Below are positions 31,439 to 41,653 of a stretch of 64,000 nucleotides of DNA, piece after piece. Numbering within the stretch: the stretch's first letter is position 1; each line of letters opens with the position of its first letter. The position numbers and the translations under genes were made by a program. Source of the stretch: Agrypnia vestita (lineage: Eukaryota > Arthropoda > Insecta > Trichoptera > Phryganeidae); assembly GCA_016648135.1 (NCBI GenBank), contig JADDOH010023665.1, positions 310,001-374,000 of the forward strand, in the 5' to 3' direction. Below the pieces are notes generated by a model. The model did no database searches, had not been told where the DNA came from, and saw only the letters and a list, made by a program, of their open reading frames with translations.

Positions 31439-31734
31439 GAATTACTCATATAAAAGTAGATATATACAAATAAAAAAATCAATATTTTTTAAAAATGTCA
31501 ATCTACAATGTTGCTCAATCAATTAAAAAAAAATGTTAGTTCAATTCAGAGATTTTGAGCACACGGAATCACAAGTCATTTCAAAAATTTTCGCTCCATC
31601 TTAGGTAGATACGGTGTTAAATTAATTATTAACCAATATTTAAAGATACTAAGTTTGTTTGAATGCAGCACCCTTGATGCACCGTGACGTGAGGATGTTT
31701 CCTGAAATTGAAGAATTTTTACGTGTATAGTTTT

Positions 31735-31822
31735 TTGGTCTACCTCTGGATGACTGTCGATGAGGCTCCATGCAGGCAATGCCTATGGAGCCTCATCGAC
31801 AACCATCCAGAGGAAGACCAAA
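31735..31822. repeat. 37-bp-arm palindrome at the border of an RTE tail
   Basis: Arms at 31735-31771 (TTGGTCTACCTCTGGATGAC onward) and 31785-31822 (ATGGAGCCTCATCGACAACC onward) are complementary with few mismatches and a 13-base loop. The right arm is coding sequence of the LINE tail; the left arm is an inverted copy of it. A shorter version of the same palindrome occurs in the related LINE at about 6128-6182. Confidence 0.7.
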
Positions 31823-31970
31823 GAACTCTTGGATAACTCAATGTTCCAAAATATTACAGAGAAACGGCCTGGATGAAAGCGATACCCAGAATCGAATAAG
31901 ATACAACCTGAGCCGACCCCAACAGCCTACCTACGCAGTGAGTTGGGACACTGCAAAGAAGATACTTTAA
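31770..31970 (+). pseudogene. RTE-like LINE C-terminal tail
   Basis: EPHRQPSRGRPKNSW, QCSKILQRNGLDESDTQNR and QPTYAVSWDTAKKIL up to the stop near 31968. It matches, base for base over long stretches, the end of the LINE at 5970-6250 (minus strand). Penelope sequence starts immediately after the stop. Confidence 0.7.
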
Positions 31971-31973
31971 GCT

Positions 31974-32280
31974 TTGTTTCATAACCATTATGATGTATAT
32001 TCAATGAAATGCAACGATTGTCCCGCGTTTTATATAGGGAAGACATCGCGTAATGTAAACATTAGAGTAAAAGAGCACTTGGGTTGTTTAAAAAGTAGTG
32101 GGTTCTTAGAATTTGTAAACCATTTAATTGAAGAAGACCACACGTTCAATAATAGTTCAAGAGTTAGTATTATTCTTAAAAACGGAATAGGTAGTAGAGG
32201 CATTAGAGATAAGAAAAGCCATGAATATGAATAGGAAAAACATTAATAATAGAGTAAACCTTTTAGTCCACTTTTAAATA
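31974..32280 (+). pseudogene. Penelope GIY-YIG endonuclease fragment (third lineage)
   Basis: VYSMKCNDCPAFYIGKTSRN and VNIRVKEHLGCLKS show the GIY-like strand, CxxC, YIG and the following Arg/Glu-His region. FVNHLIEEDHTFNNSSRVSI continues it. A frameshift near 32190-32240 breaks the rest; the FSPLLNMFPL-like C-terminus is faintly readable near 32265. It lacks everything 5' of the endonuclease. The downstream 32414-32450 hammerhead belongs to the same insertion. Confidence 0.75.
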
Positions 32281-32413
32281 TGTTCCCCCTTAATAGTAAT
32301 ATTCCCTGCGCACCCCACTCCCTAACACCACTATTCGCACTCCGTCCTTTCACGCTGATGTATGACTAGTATATAAGCACATAATCTTTAAATGTTTAGT
32401 CAGTTAATATTTT

Positions 32414-32450
32414 ACCCTGAAGAAGCTACTCGTAGCGAAACCTGGTCGGA
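32414..32450 (+). ncRNA. Hammerhead ribozyme-like motif
   Basis: ACC, CTGAAGA (32417-32423), A, GCTAC-TC-GTAGC (perfect stem II), GAAAC (32437-32441), then ACC-T-GGT as stem III and a GTC site, then GGA. Position 7 of the core (A here) is the tolerant position of the hammerhead. Stem I is only two to three pairs long. Confidence 0.7.
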
Positions 32451-32699
32451 ATCGACAACAAATATAGGGGTGTTCAACCAAGTTAATTTTATTCATTTAA
32501 TTATAATGTCCTTCATTAATTTAATTATAATTATGTTTTCTTTTATTTAGGTCCTACTGCAGTCACTTTTTAAGTCTCCTGGAGAAATACTAATTATAAG
32601 CTATACAAATTTTCGAAGGAAGCAATCACTTGGTGGTGGGACATTATAAATAAATAAAAATAAAAATAATTTAGTTAAACACCACTTATATTTATTGTC

Positions 32700-32801
32700 A
32701 AATCCGATCAGGTTTCGCTACGACCGTAGCTTCTTCAGAGAGGATCTTAACTGTTAAGATTCTCCCTGAAGAAGCTACGGTCGTAGCGAAACTAAATAAT
32801 A
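32700..32801. ncRNA. Inverted pair of hammerhead-like motifs
   Basis: Minus strand 32738-32700: CTGAAGA, A, GCTACGGTCGTAGC, GAAAC, CTGATCGG. Plus strand 32766 on: CTGAAGA, A, GCTACGGTCGTAGC, GAAAC, TAAAT. They are the same lineage as 32414-32450, placed tail to tail around GAGGATCTTAACTGTTAAGATTCTC, so the whole stretch is a long palindrome. Both have damaged stem III. Confidence 0.65.
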
Positions 32802-33251
32802 AATAAATAAAAATAGCTAAGTTATTTTTATTTATTTATTTAATTATAAGTTATTCATTTTACATATCGTAGTATTGAAAATTTAATGAAACTGTTTGTG
32901 CGTTGATATTTTGAATGAAATAATTTTAAAAGAATGAAGGCGTTTTTTTGTCGACGAAATTCTTGACTTACGATTTCTCAAAAAAAAAAGTGATTTATCA
33001 CGCGACAGGGCGAGGCACACACCTTCGCCAAGTTAAGTCGTTATTTATTTCAGGTCATATGTAACTCGCATAAACCACGTGTCAGATTATATTAAAAAAA
33101 TATATTTCCATCGACGTACTACCGGGGGTTAAACATGCAAAGTTTAAAATGACTATGAAGAAAGAATTAAGACAGTGAGACAATATTTATAGACGGCTTA
33201 TAAGTGTATGCTAGAATTTCAAAACCTATTTTTCGTATAACTCAAATAAAT
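32802..33251. other. No recognisable gene
   Basis: An AATAAATAAA/TTTATTTATT palindrome lies at about 32803-32862. The remainder is AT-rich with nothing identified. Confidence 0.35.
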
Positions 33252-33693
33252 AATAATACCCATAAGTAAAGTGAACGTGTAAAGACGTGTTTTATATGCA
33301 ATATTATAATCCGTGGTCTTGTGACTTGTGACAATTAAATTTTAATTTTTTTACTACTCTGTTGTAAAATGGCGGACAATAAATTACCTTAGAAAATTTA
33401 CTTCATTGCATGAGGTTTCATTTTCTATCGGGTGTTAATGCAACGGTTGCAACAAAGAAAATTTGTGATGTGTATGGAGACGTACTGAAAGCAAATAAGT
33501 GCCAACGTTGGTTTAGAAATTTTTCGACACTTTAAAAACACCTAGAAGCATATTTTTCTTACAAGTCTACCAACAAGATGGCAAAAGGTCTTAGATAACG
33601 ATGGATATTAAATCGATTAAAAATAAAATAAAATGTAGTTAAATTCTTTTTTTTTTGCCACTTAAATAATTGATTACTTATGGGTACACCTAA
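33252..33693 (+). mobile_element. Internally deleted mariner, copy 2
   Basis: The right end reversed is TTAGGTGTACCCATAAGTAA followed outside by TA (33694-33695). The left end keeps TACCCATAAGTAA. Inside, ATGGCGGACAATAAATTACC, GTGATGTGTATGGAGACGTA and AAAACACCTAGAAGCATATT match 2997-3250, with the same jump from the N-terminal third to the C-terminus and an additional deletion after AATTTTTC. The reading frame is broken by a stop after 9 codons. Confidence 0.7.
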
Positions 33694-33695
33694 TA

Positions 33696-34369
33696 TATTA
33701 ATGTAACTAGAAAAGTAATTTAAATTTTCACTACTAAATATATTCAGATAAATAATGTCCTTTGATTTTGTTATAATTCGTTCCAGTTTGGGAACTAACT
33801 TTCACCAAACTAATCTTTGTGTAATAATCACGTCTCTCAAAAGAGTGTGGTGGTGATAAAATAACTCAACGTGTGTGCAGTTAAAAGTTTAGTTTGGTAA
33901 AATTGGTAAAACTCGGGCGTGACACCGACTTCTCACACCAAAGTTTTCGGGTTCGTTTCCTGGTGAGGTCACTATAAATCTAAGTCATTTTACTCAAGCT
34001 TGGTCTCCTGGCATGTTGAAGAGTAAAAAAAATAATTGAAAATAAAAACGAATTACCGAAACCAAAACCAATTATTAAATTATAATAATTTCGTTGTCCG
34101 TCCGTCGTAACTTCGTGTAACCGTAACTTGTTTATAGAATTTTTTAATAAAAATAATAATATTTTGAAGAAGTTATTAATTATATAAATAAATATAAGTC
34201 AAATAAGATCACATCCTGGATTTAGAGATAAAATATTATTGAAAAAATCGTTACTAGCGATAATATTGCATTAGAACCGTGTTTTATACGAATAGTAAAT
34301 AAATAAAAAATTTATAAACTCTAATAAAGATAAAGTCGGTCCATTATATCATTCCGGTATTCTCGGGCT
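33696..34369. other. No clear gene; weak tRNA-like block
   Basis: About 33890-34020 has a box-B-like GGGTTCGTTTCCTGG preceded by AACTCGGGCGTGACACC, which could be a tRNA-derived SINE of a different type from 45981-46170, but box A is not convincing. The rest is AT-rich. Confidence 0.25.
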
Positions 34370-34625
34370 GTTAATTACAGAAAATTTTCAGCACTTTATT
34401 ATATATACATAGGTAAAACGCATCTTTGAGAGACAGGCCACAGATTTAAAAAAAAAGAAAATTGATATTGTACATATAAATAATAGACATAAGTTTAGAT
34501 AATTTTGAAATGTTTGAAATCAAAAAGTCCCCCAATACTAAATTTAATAACCACTTAATTGAATATAACGAATAACCCATTATTTGATATATTCCCCGTT
34601 TTAATGTCTCCCGGTCAAACTCCAC
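34370..34625 (+). pseudogene. Highly degraded Penelope endonuclease fragment
   Basis: Across several frames, YYIYIGKTH, ETGHRF, IDIVHINNRHKF, EIKKSPNTKFNNHLIEYN and NNPLFDIFPVL follow the same order as the other Penelope tails here. Stops and frameshifts throughout. Confidence 0.5.
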
Positions 34626-34992
34626 GCCACAACCCCGCCACTAATGAGGCCAAGACCCAACCCATATGTAGACACATATTTGATTCATGGAACAGTTATC
34701 GTTCGTCTTTCCTGACCAGAGAGATCAAAACCGGTAGAAGTTGAAAATAATCAACATGGTTTATATAAACTCTACGAGTTTTTAGAAATAAATGAAAATA
34801 TCATGCTGCACCGGTAAGGGTCTGTCATTAATAATTAATAATACTTCCCAATTTGTTTTAAGTGGCTCTCAACGCTGGCCCATAAATGTACCCATTTCAT
34901 TTGAAATTTCCTCAATTGAAAGAGATGGATTAGCTTCCACTTTTGAATGGTTCGTCTTGAAGATTAAATTTATCATTTCGATGTGTCTGTCG
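34626..34992. other. No recognisable gene
   Basis: A minus-strand frame around 34990-34860 reads HIEMINLIFKTNHSKVEANP and SLSIEEISNEMGTF, which looks protein-like but I do not recognise it. It is interrupted by a stop. Confidence 0.3.
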
Positions 34993-34994
34993 TA

Positions 34995-35711
34995 AGAGGT
35001 CCCAGTACACGATTTTCGTATTTGCTCTCGATTTGTTAAATTTAACGTAAACTTATTAAATCATTTTGCAAAACCCGTAGCCAAATAGGCTTTTAATCGG
35101 AGCCGAGCGCGCCCGAGTCCAACCGAAGTCTGATTTGAAAGAAAAATGATCTTTTAACAGACTGTACAATTGAATTAATTTGAATTCTTGAGTATGAGGT
35201 ATAATTTTTAGAATATTTTTATATTAATGACAGTGAAATTTTCTTAGTACGCGTGTAAAATTTAATTAAAATAATCGATGTTTTAATGGTTTTAATGGAT
35301 ACTGCATATAGGTAAAAAAACGTTTAATTTTTTACTTTTTCAAAACGATATATTTAACAAATTGTCGAAAAATATTGATGTCTGAATAGCACCACTTCTT
35401 TTTCAAACTTTTTACAATCAATTTGTAAACAAAATATATGATCTTTATTTGAAAATGTACAGATTAAGTGCACCAAAGATAACTCTATTGCATGAAAACT
35501 AAAATAGTGTTTCGGGGTTATAATTTTTTTGATGTTACAACAATATATTTGTTCATATTTTTTTAAGGAAATGCTTCAAGAATGAATGGATCTATCATAA
35601 TAAAATTTATTAAAAGCCTGTTTAGCTATGGGTTTTGTAAAATGATTTAATAAGTTTACGTTAAATTTAGCAAATCGAAATCATATACGAAAATCGTGTA
35701 CCGGGGCCTCT
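34995..35711. mobile_element. Long-TIR element (about 100-bp arms), target duplication TA
   Basis: 34995-35100 (AGAGGTCCCAGTACACGATT, TTAAATTTAACGTAAACTTA, AACCCGTAGCCAAATAGGCT) is matched in reverse by 35606-35711 (AGCCTGTTTAGCTATGGGTT, TAAGTTTACGTTAAATTTAG, GTGTACCGGGGCCTCT). TA lies on both sides (34993-34994, 35712-35713). The interior of about 500 bp is AT-rich and non-coding. The TA target suggests the Tc1/mariner group, but the long TIR is not typical of the mariners in this window; superfamily open. Confidence 0.75.
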
Positions 35712-35810
35712 TAAACCGTTTCTGACCCGTCGGAATGTCCGCAAGCTTCCCCGTACAATTGAAATGTTTATTTATACTGTGTTGCACCGACAACTTTTCT
35801 GAATTCTGTA

Positions 35811-36520
35811 ATGAACACGTACAACACGAAACAGATGTCACTTGGTAAATATATTGTACCGAGATTTACAAAATACTTTGGAGAAAGAACATTACGGGTA
35901 AAAATACCAACGATATATAATGGTATGCCCTTCGACTTGATTGGGTTAAATTCATATGCGAAGGTCAAGGTGGCGTGCAAGGAACTTATTATGAAACGTA
36001 GTGAATTGCCTGCATGCGAATTACTTCCTCTATTGTTATATTGGACGTATATTTTTACAATCTACGCAATATATGAAATATTAAACAAAAATACTATTAA
36101 AATGGTGTATTACGCATTGGTGCAGTCTCTCTTAGAGTGTGGTATTATTGGGTGGGGAGGGCTTATAAGTCCACCGTACAGCCATTAATCATACATTTTA
36201 TTAAAACGATTCTCAAAAAACCTTATGACTATCCTAATGTAAATATATTTCAAGAATTTAAAGTATCATCACTCGGAAAATATACAAAACAAATTCCCCA
36301 TGCACAAAGATTATTTTATAAATAAATCTCACCCCTCAGAACAAAGGGACAAATAAAGATACCAACTTTAAGAACCACCATGGCACAAAATCATTATAAA
36401 TACTTGGAAGTTTAATGGTACAATAAATTGTTGTCGCAAAAAGAATTTCAAGAAAGGAACATTCTAAAATACGAACAGTTTAAGAAATAAGTCAAATCCT
36501 TGATTTTAGATAACGATGTA
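35811..36520 (+). pseudogene. LINE C-terminal remnant (Jockey/CR1-like)
   Basis: 35811-35970 encodes YNTKQMSLGKYIVPRFTKYF, TLRVKIPTIYNGMPFDLIG, the late ORF2 block of CR1/Jockey-type LINEs. After it, from about 36075, TIKMVYYALVQSLLECGIIG, then STVQPLIIHFIKTILKKPYD, FQEFKVSSLGKYTKQ, from an upstream part of a similar ORF2. So two LINE fragments, or a rearranged one, lie here. 3' sequence to about 36760 ends with CTCCCGTAAGCTCGAGC, AATAAATAAATA. Confidence 0.6.
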
Positions 36521-37133
36521 TTGTAACATTGCCCACATGTCTCAGATGGTTTCTGTATAAAAAAAATACTACTTCTATATGGTTTCTGCTTTTGTACTTT
36601 AATTTGGCTTGTAAATACTCCTCCCGTAAGCTCGAGCTTTGGCTCATATTATGGGGAGTACAATATCTTTAAAGTGTTATAACATATAATCAACTTATTA
36701 TAAACAACATTATGATCTATCTACTGTATAAATAAATATAATAAATAAATAAATATTTGCACTAGATTAAATGCATATTTTATGTGTTTTATTTCTTAAT
36801 ATTTACACTCTGATATACTAAATATATATTTTCTTCTTTATTTCTAAGTTAGTTTTATAACGTAAAACATTGTTAAGAGAATCCCGCTGATAAATACATA
36901 TGGTTAGTAGGATCTCTGCTATAAAATAAAAAATGCATTGATAATAATAAAATGTGCAACTATACATTAATGTGTCAAAAAGCAAGATTTTTTAATTCAT
37001 GGATAACATCGTTTTTTTATATTTATACAATTTATATATAGCACTATTCTACAATGCCCGTTTCACGAGAAAAATCTGCGTTGAAACACATAAACTTTAC
37101 GATATAAATTTTACACATAAATGTGTTAATACT
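36521..37133. other. LINE 3' region, then AT-rich DNA
   Basis: 36600-36760 holds the hairpin-like AAGCTCGAGCTTTGGCTC stretch and (AATA)n tail of the preceding LINE. Nothing else is recognised to 37133. Confidence 0.4.
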
Positions 37134-37985
37134 CCCTTTCTTTTAACTCGTAGCGTCTGTTTGCTTGATTGACGAAAAAAAATTGGATCGATTTTTAACC
37201 CTTTTCCCGTGATCCATTTGAGCTGAAACTTTGCAAGCAGACTCGTGGCGACGATAAAAAGGATCTATCTAATTTTCGTTTAAAAATTAATAATTATAGA
37301 ATAATTTAGGATTTTTAGAAATTTTAATGGTTTTTTAAAATTGGAAACCATAAAAATGTTTGATTACTTACTACCAACAGCGGCCTGACGACGTCACGGA
37401 ATATTTAAAATTTGAATTACTCCGTCGGTATAATCGGTACATCACTACGAATTTCGAAAATTTATGACAATTGGTTCACAGGTGACAGCAAAATTCGGTT
37501 TTTTGGGAAGAAATCAAATAATCATTTATTTCTTTTAGATTTTTGCTTAGTTTTGAAGAATTCTACTTTACTCAAATCTGATTCTGACTATTTTAAATCA
37601 TTTTGACGCTGGAAATTCATAAGGTACGATATTCCTGAAAATTAAATCTATCAAAATCTTGATTAAATTGGCTGACAATTGATCTTCAAAGTATGAAGTG
37701 TCTTATCAAAGCTCAAAACATCTGAAATTTTAGAAATATATTAAATTCCTGTAGGTTTACTGTTATGTTATATGTTTCAATTCGTCTTTAATTATTAAGA
37801 TTTTCATTCTCCAAAACGAATGTAAGAGGAAATAAAACGAAAAGAAAATTCAAATGGAAATAAAGATATATTTTTCTAGACATGTTTCATTTTCAGTAAA
37901 TCAATTATTTAATTACATGATGGTGAACTTAATTTACAAAGAAAGGGAGTAAAATAAAATCTTGGTTTTTATGGGTTACTTTTTT
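37134..37985 (-). repeat. Family A repeat, copy 4 (long form)
   Basis: On the minus strand it begins GTAACCCATAAAAACCAAG near 37980, with TTTACTCCCTTTCTTTGTAA, and ends with AAAGAAAGGGAGTATT at 37134. The shared AAATCGATCCAATTTTTTTT and TTTCAGCTCAAATGGATCA blocks are at about 37170-37230. About 450 bases of extra interior (AATTCGGTTTTTTGGGAAGA, CTCAAATCTGATTCTGACTA) are shared only with 39959-40560. Confidence 0.65.
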
Positions 37986-39129
37986 TTAAAATCACTATCG
38001 GTGCTGCTATGATTATTCGATAATTAACATAAGCTACCAACCTTTTTACGGCAATCGATAATTTTCAACAGCTGTTTTAAGAGGCGCTGCCCTTTTAAAT
38101 AAATCTCGAACCAGATCAGTGCGTTACCAACATTCCGCCACCGTGACGAAGCAGGCGGACAGGTAGTTCCCCGCCGGTACCGGAGGAGACCAGAGACCAG
38201 AATGAGTCAGACAGCAAGCGCGCCGGCTGCATACTAATGAGCTTCTTCGATCGTCTTATGCCTTCGTGATGCTCCAGCTTGCAGGTAGCGAGTGAGCGAA
38301 TGCCTCATCCCGATTTGGTATTCACAAAATTGCTCTGACAATTAATTGATGGATCGTCTTGGAACTGGTAATAAAAAGTGACAGTGAGTCCTCTACGTGC
38401 GAACCTTCAGTTTGCGAACATCCAAAGATACGAACAATTATTTAAATAAGTGCAAAACGAATATTTGCAGTTGTCACTCGCGGACCTACTTAAAAAGTGT
38501 GTATGCAAGAGCATACTGAAGACAGTGGCTATATTTTGTTCAATTACGTGCTTTATCTATATTTCGTTTAATTACGTGTGTAAGTATTTTGGGCACGAAA
38601 AATTCCGCAAAGTTTTAATAATTGTATTAAAAATAAATTCTCGGAATTCCAATCATATACCTGTAAGTAATCATTCTAGTAACACGCAAATAAAAATAGT
38701 ATATACAATGAATAACAATGAGAAACCGACAACAAATTTCAAATAAATGGGAAAAATCTGTAATTAACAACATCACGTTCCTTAATACTTAAGTTTAACT
38801 TTACGAAATTCTCATAATGACCCCTCCCCTCATAATCTGTATTAAGGTATATTTATCATTTTCACGTGATGATAATATAGACTGTATCTCTCGTAAGTGT
38901 AGTAGTGACAAAAGTACAAAGTGTGTGTGTAATACGAAGAGGAACGTTTGGTACCAAACTGTACTTTTTTTCTCTACACTCAAAACCTAGTTTTCATGCA
39001 GCTATAAAAACGTCTCCGTGTCGAACTCATCCGCCACTTTATCTCCTCGACAGCAAACATAATAATGTCTTTGTCTATCCGTCCGACTGTCTGTCTGTCC
39101 TTCTGTACCCGTAACTTCGTGTAACGTCG
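37986..39129. other. Mixed stretch with a possible promoter at 38093-38120
   Basis: 38090-38450 is GC-richer than its surroundings. It contains GTAAGT donor-like sites (38580, 38662), but no ATG-initiated frame of useful length. 38450-38746 is open only from GTG. Nothing else is recognised. Confidence 0.3.
38093..38120 (+). promoter_or_regulatory. Possible TATA plus initiator pair
   Basis: TTTTAAATAAATC at 38093-38105 is followed by AGATCAGTGCG, with the TCAGT initiator A at 38118, roughly 25 bases from the TATA-like start. AGATCxxTxxGTGCG also follows the TATA boxes of the LTRs at 22572 and 26860, so this may be an LTR start instead of a host gene promoter. No coding exon was found downstream. 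Confidence 0.25.
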
Positions 39130-39496
39130 TGCCGATTATGACTTTGGCCGACTAGCCGATTAGTCGGTTGTAAATAAATAAAAAATCCTACTCTTTTATT
39201 TAAATAAGAAGAAATATTTATAAATGTTTATTGAAGAAAAGAATATATTAAGTTATAGATATTTTTTCTTTACGAGTAAGTAATTTTAGGGAGTGATTAG
39301 TTGATTACCAAAGGAAAAGTTGCTTTACATTTCAATTTCGATTCTGAAATAAAAATATCAATTAACAATCAAGGTTTTTATTTAATGTAATTCCACCTAT
39401 ATACATTTTATTGAGAAATACATACAAAGTAAGAAGCCGAATAGTCGGCGCTCTTTGCCGGATAGTCGGCTTTACCGACTAGTCGGAACATCTCTA
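39130..39496. mobile_element. Probable hAT element, right end only clear
   Basis: The right terminus reversed is TAGAGATGTTCCGACTAGTC followed by repeated GTCGGC/GCCGAC motifs. The left side has GGCCGACTAGCCGATTAGTC but not the TAGAGATG terminus. The TAGAGATGTTCCGA end is of hAT type. Boundaries at the left are uncertain. Confidence 0.45.
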
Positions 39497-39958
39497 GAAA
39501 CAATACATGTAAGTGCAATTTATTACAGCCCACAAAAAACCTGTCTTAAAAAACTTTATCGAAAAAAATTGAACTAATCACATTTTACCACAAAGTAACT
39601 GCCACGCCAATTAACGACATTTCAGACATCTTCATGTAATTTAGCAACTGATTTCGTCGATAAATTGGGTGTCGCATCGTGGCTGGGGGATTTAGGCGTA
39701 ACAGCTCTTGGGCATCAGGTTACTAGGCACCCGAGCTCGAATGGATTCGCAATCTCGGATGATAAACACGCACGTGTGGGAGTATACCTTCACGCTTCGC
39801 TCTCGCTTACTTTATCGGGCATTCCGCGAAAGCGTGGATTATTCCTCAGCGCGAAAAGTAATAATATATGTAATGTTATTGTGCGTCAGCGTGCAGGTGA
39901 GCAATGCCGGTATTTTAAAGAATAACTAGATGCATATTTGTGTCAATGTTTTGGTCTT
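39497..39958. other. No recognisable gene
   Basis: 39665-39925 is open in two overlapping frames on the plus strand without any motif I know. Confidence 0.3.
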
Positions 39959-40560
39959 TTTACTTCCTTTCTTTTAACTCGTGGCGTCGCTTGCTTGTTT
40001 CCTTGACGAATAAACTTTGGATCGATTTTTAACCCTTTTCCCGTGATACAATCGAGCTGAAACTTTGCAAGCAGACTAGTGGCGACGATCAAGAAGATCT
40101 ATTAAATTTTTGTTAAAAAAATAATAATTAAAGTATAATTTCGGATTTTTAGAAATTTTATTGAATTTTTCAAATTGGAATCATTAGAAAAGTTTGATTG
40201 GCAACGGCGCGCCGCCCGATAACGTCGCGGAATATTTTCTAAATTTGAATTATTCCGTCGGTATAATAGGTACATCACTACGAATTTCGAAAATTTACAA
40301 AACAATTGGTTCACAGATGACAGCAAAATTGGGTTTTTTGGGAAAAAATCAAATAATAATTTATTTCTTTTAGATTTCTGCTTAGTTTTGAAGAATTCTA
40401 CATTACTCAAATCTGATTCTGACTAAATCATTTGACGCTGGAAATTCATAAGGTACTAGGTAGGTTAACTTGACATCTCAATACATCTGACATTTTAGAA
40501 ATATATTAAATTACTGTAAGTTTAGTGTTATGTTATATGTTTTAATTCGTCTTTAACTTA
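39959..40560 (-). repeat. Family A repeat, copy 5 (long form, truncated)
   Basis: It starts at the right-hand ACTTCCTTTCTTTTAACTCG, with GTGGCGTCGCTTGCTTG, TTGGATCGATTTTTAACCC and GAGCTGAAACTTTGCAAGC, and follows the copy at 37134-37800 nearly base for base to TTTTAATTCGTCTTTAA. The opposite terminus is missing. Confidence 0.65.
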
Positions 40561-40699
40561 AACATGCTGGCTTAGAATTTTCTTAAACTAAATAAAGCTG
40601 TTTGAAGATTTTGGATTTGCATTATATTTGAGTTACAGGAGTAACCCCACGATCGGATGCCATCACAATAAAGACTAAATAAAAATAACTTACTAAGCA

Positions 40700-41215
40700 T
40701 CACGCCGTTTCCCCGCAGCAGTAGGCAGAGAGGATTAAACGCCACAATGTTCTATCCTGACACACCACTTTTGCTTCGGCCACATTCATATATCTTCTCA
40801 TACAAGTTCTACGGTTGTTGCGGCTTTTAACAGGGCCATCCTCAAATACTTGTAGTATCTGATCGTGCCAGGTCTTTCGCGGACGCCCTCTATTCCTGTT
40901 GCCTTCAAAAATCGCTTCATATATTTTCTTAACCATCCTTTCCTCGTTCATACGTTCCACATGACCAAACCATCTCGGCACTCCTTTCTTTATTCTATCT
41001 ACCACACTACAGCCAGCATTGCATTCACGTCTAATTTGTTCATTCCTCTCTCACAAGCTTCTTAGTGACCGCATTTCCACCGCATTCAGTCTACTTTAAC
41101 TCCTCTTTTGCCAATTCCAGGCTTACTTCCATACATCAGGGTTGGCACTAGAACGCCATTATGTACCGCTAGTCTTGCTTCCTTTGACAGATTCTTATTG
41201 GATATATTAAAGAAA
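40700..41215 (-). pseudogene. LINE C-terminal remnant, (GTAA)-tail family
   Basis: Minus strand: LSKEARLAVHNGVLVPTLMY near 41180-41120 (in pieces), then KKGVPRWFGHVERMNEERMV, RNRGRPRKTWHDQILQV, VKSRNNRRTCMRRYMNVAEA and QDRTLWRLILSAY to about 40705. The sequence CATCACGCCGTTTCC at 40700-40715 is the reversed end of the same 3' region found at 19377, 27150 and 56090. Stops and frame changes disrupt it. Confidence 0.7.
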
Positions 41216-41268
41216 AATAAATTATTCGTAATACAGGCTTTGGTGAATTTTGTTACACCTGCCTGACA
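41216..41268. other. Short spacer, nothing recognised
   Basis: No feature seen between the LINE remnant and the open frame that follows. Confidence 0.3.
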
Positions 41269-41514
41269 ATGAGATTATCGCAAATCTTGAATCATCAGAT
41301 TTCGTACTTTGACGCTGGCACGCGCAGCGCGGAATGGATTCGAGCTCAGCAAACAAACGCTGCGAAGAGTTATCGACGAGCCGACTTCCCGCTCGGCGCC
41401 GAATGTGCCGAAGATGCTGTAAATTTAAGTGCCGAATTTTACGACGCAGTTCGCACAATTTCGACAGCGAGTGCCGCGCGTCTAAGATGGATTTTATCGG
41501 CTGTAGGCAGGTAG
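41269..41514 (+). CDS. Unassigned 81-codon open frame
   Basis: It starts at ATG (MRLSQILNHQISYFDAGTRS) and stays open through GC-rich codons to a stop at 41512. It has no motif I recognise, no signal peptide and no membrane segment. The opposite strand is also open here, as expected for a short GC-rich patch by chance. It may be a fragment of unique exon-like DNA between transposons, or nothing. Confidence 0.15.
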   Translation: MRLSQILNHQISYFDAGTRSAEWIRAQQTNAAKSYRRADFPLGAECAEDAVNLSAEFYDAVRTISTASAARLRWILSAVGR

Positions 41515-41653
41515 ATGTGTAAACAGGTGTGATTCATCCCACAGTGCTCGGGAAGGCGATGATCACGTTGAAATCTAAAATAAGTGAGAAAAAGTAAGTT
41601 GAGAAGGGAGGTCTATAAACCACGTGGTTCCATTTTGACCCCCCCCCCCCCAC

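Larger units (their letters stand above)
29551..31532. mobile_element. Penelope-derived insertion containing mariner copy 2, 11-bp target duplication
   Basis: ATGTTAGTTCA occurs at 29540-29550 and 31533-31543. Removing the mariner (29583-30867 plus one TA) restores a Penelope arm: TTTATTTGTATATA joins ACCTATCTACTTTTATATGAG, the inverse of CTCATATAAAAGTAGATATA at the right. The remaining element is about 700 bp: two inverted hammerhead arms around a fragment of the last 65 or so endonuclease codons, ending CTCAATCAATTAAAAAAAA. The order of events is visible: Penelope first, mariner later. Confidence 0.8.

Noticed and set aside
38450..38746. 98-codon frame with a hydrophobic stretch, considered as a membrane-protein first exon
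   Set aside because: It opens only with GTG; there is no in-frame ATG before the hydrophobic part and a stop lies just upstream, so it is not a convincing exon.
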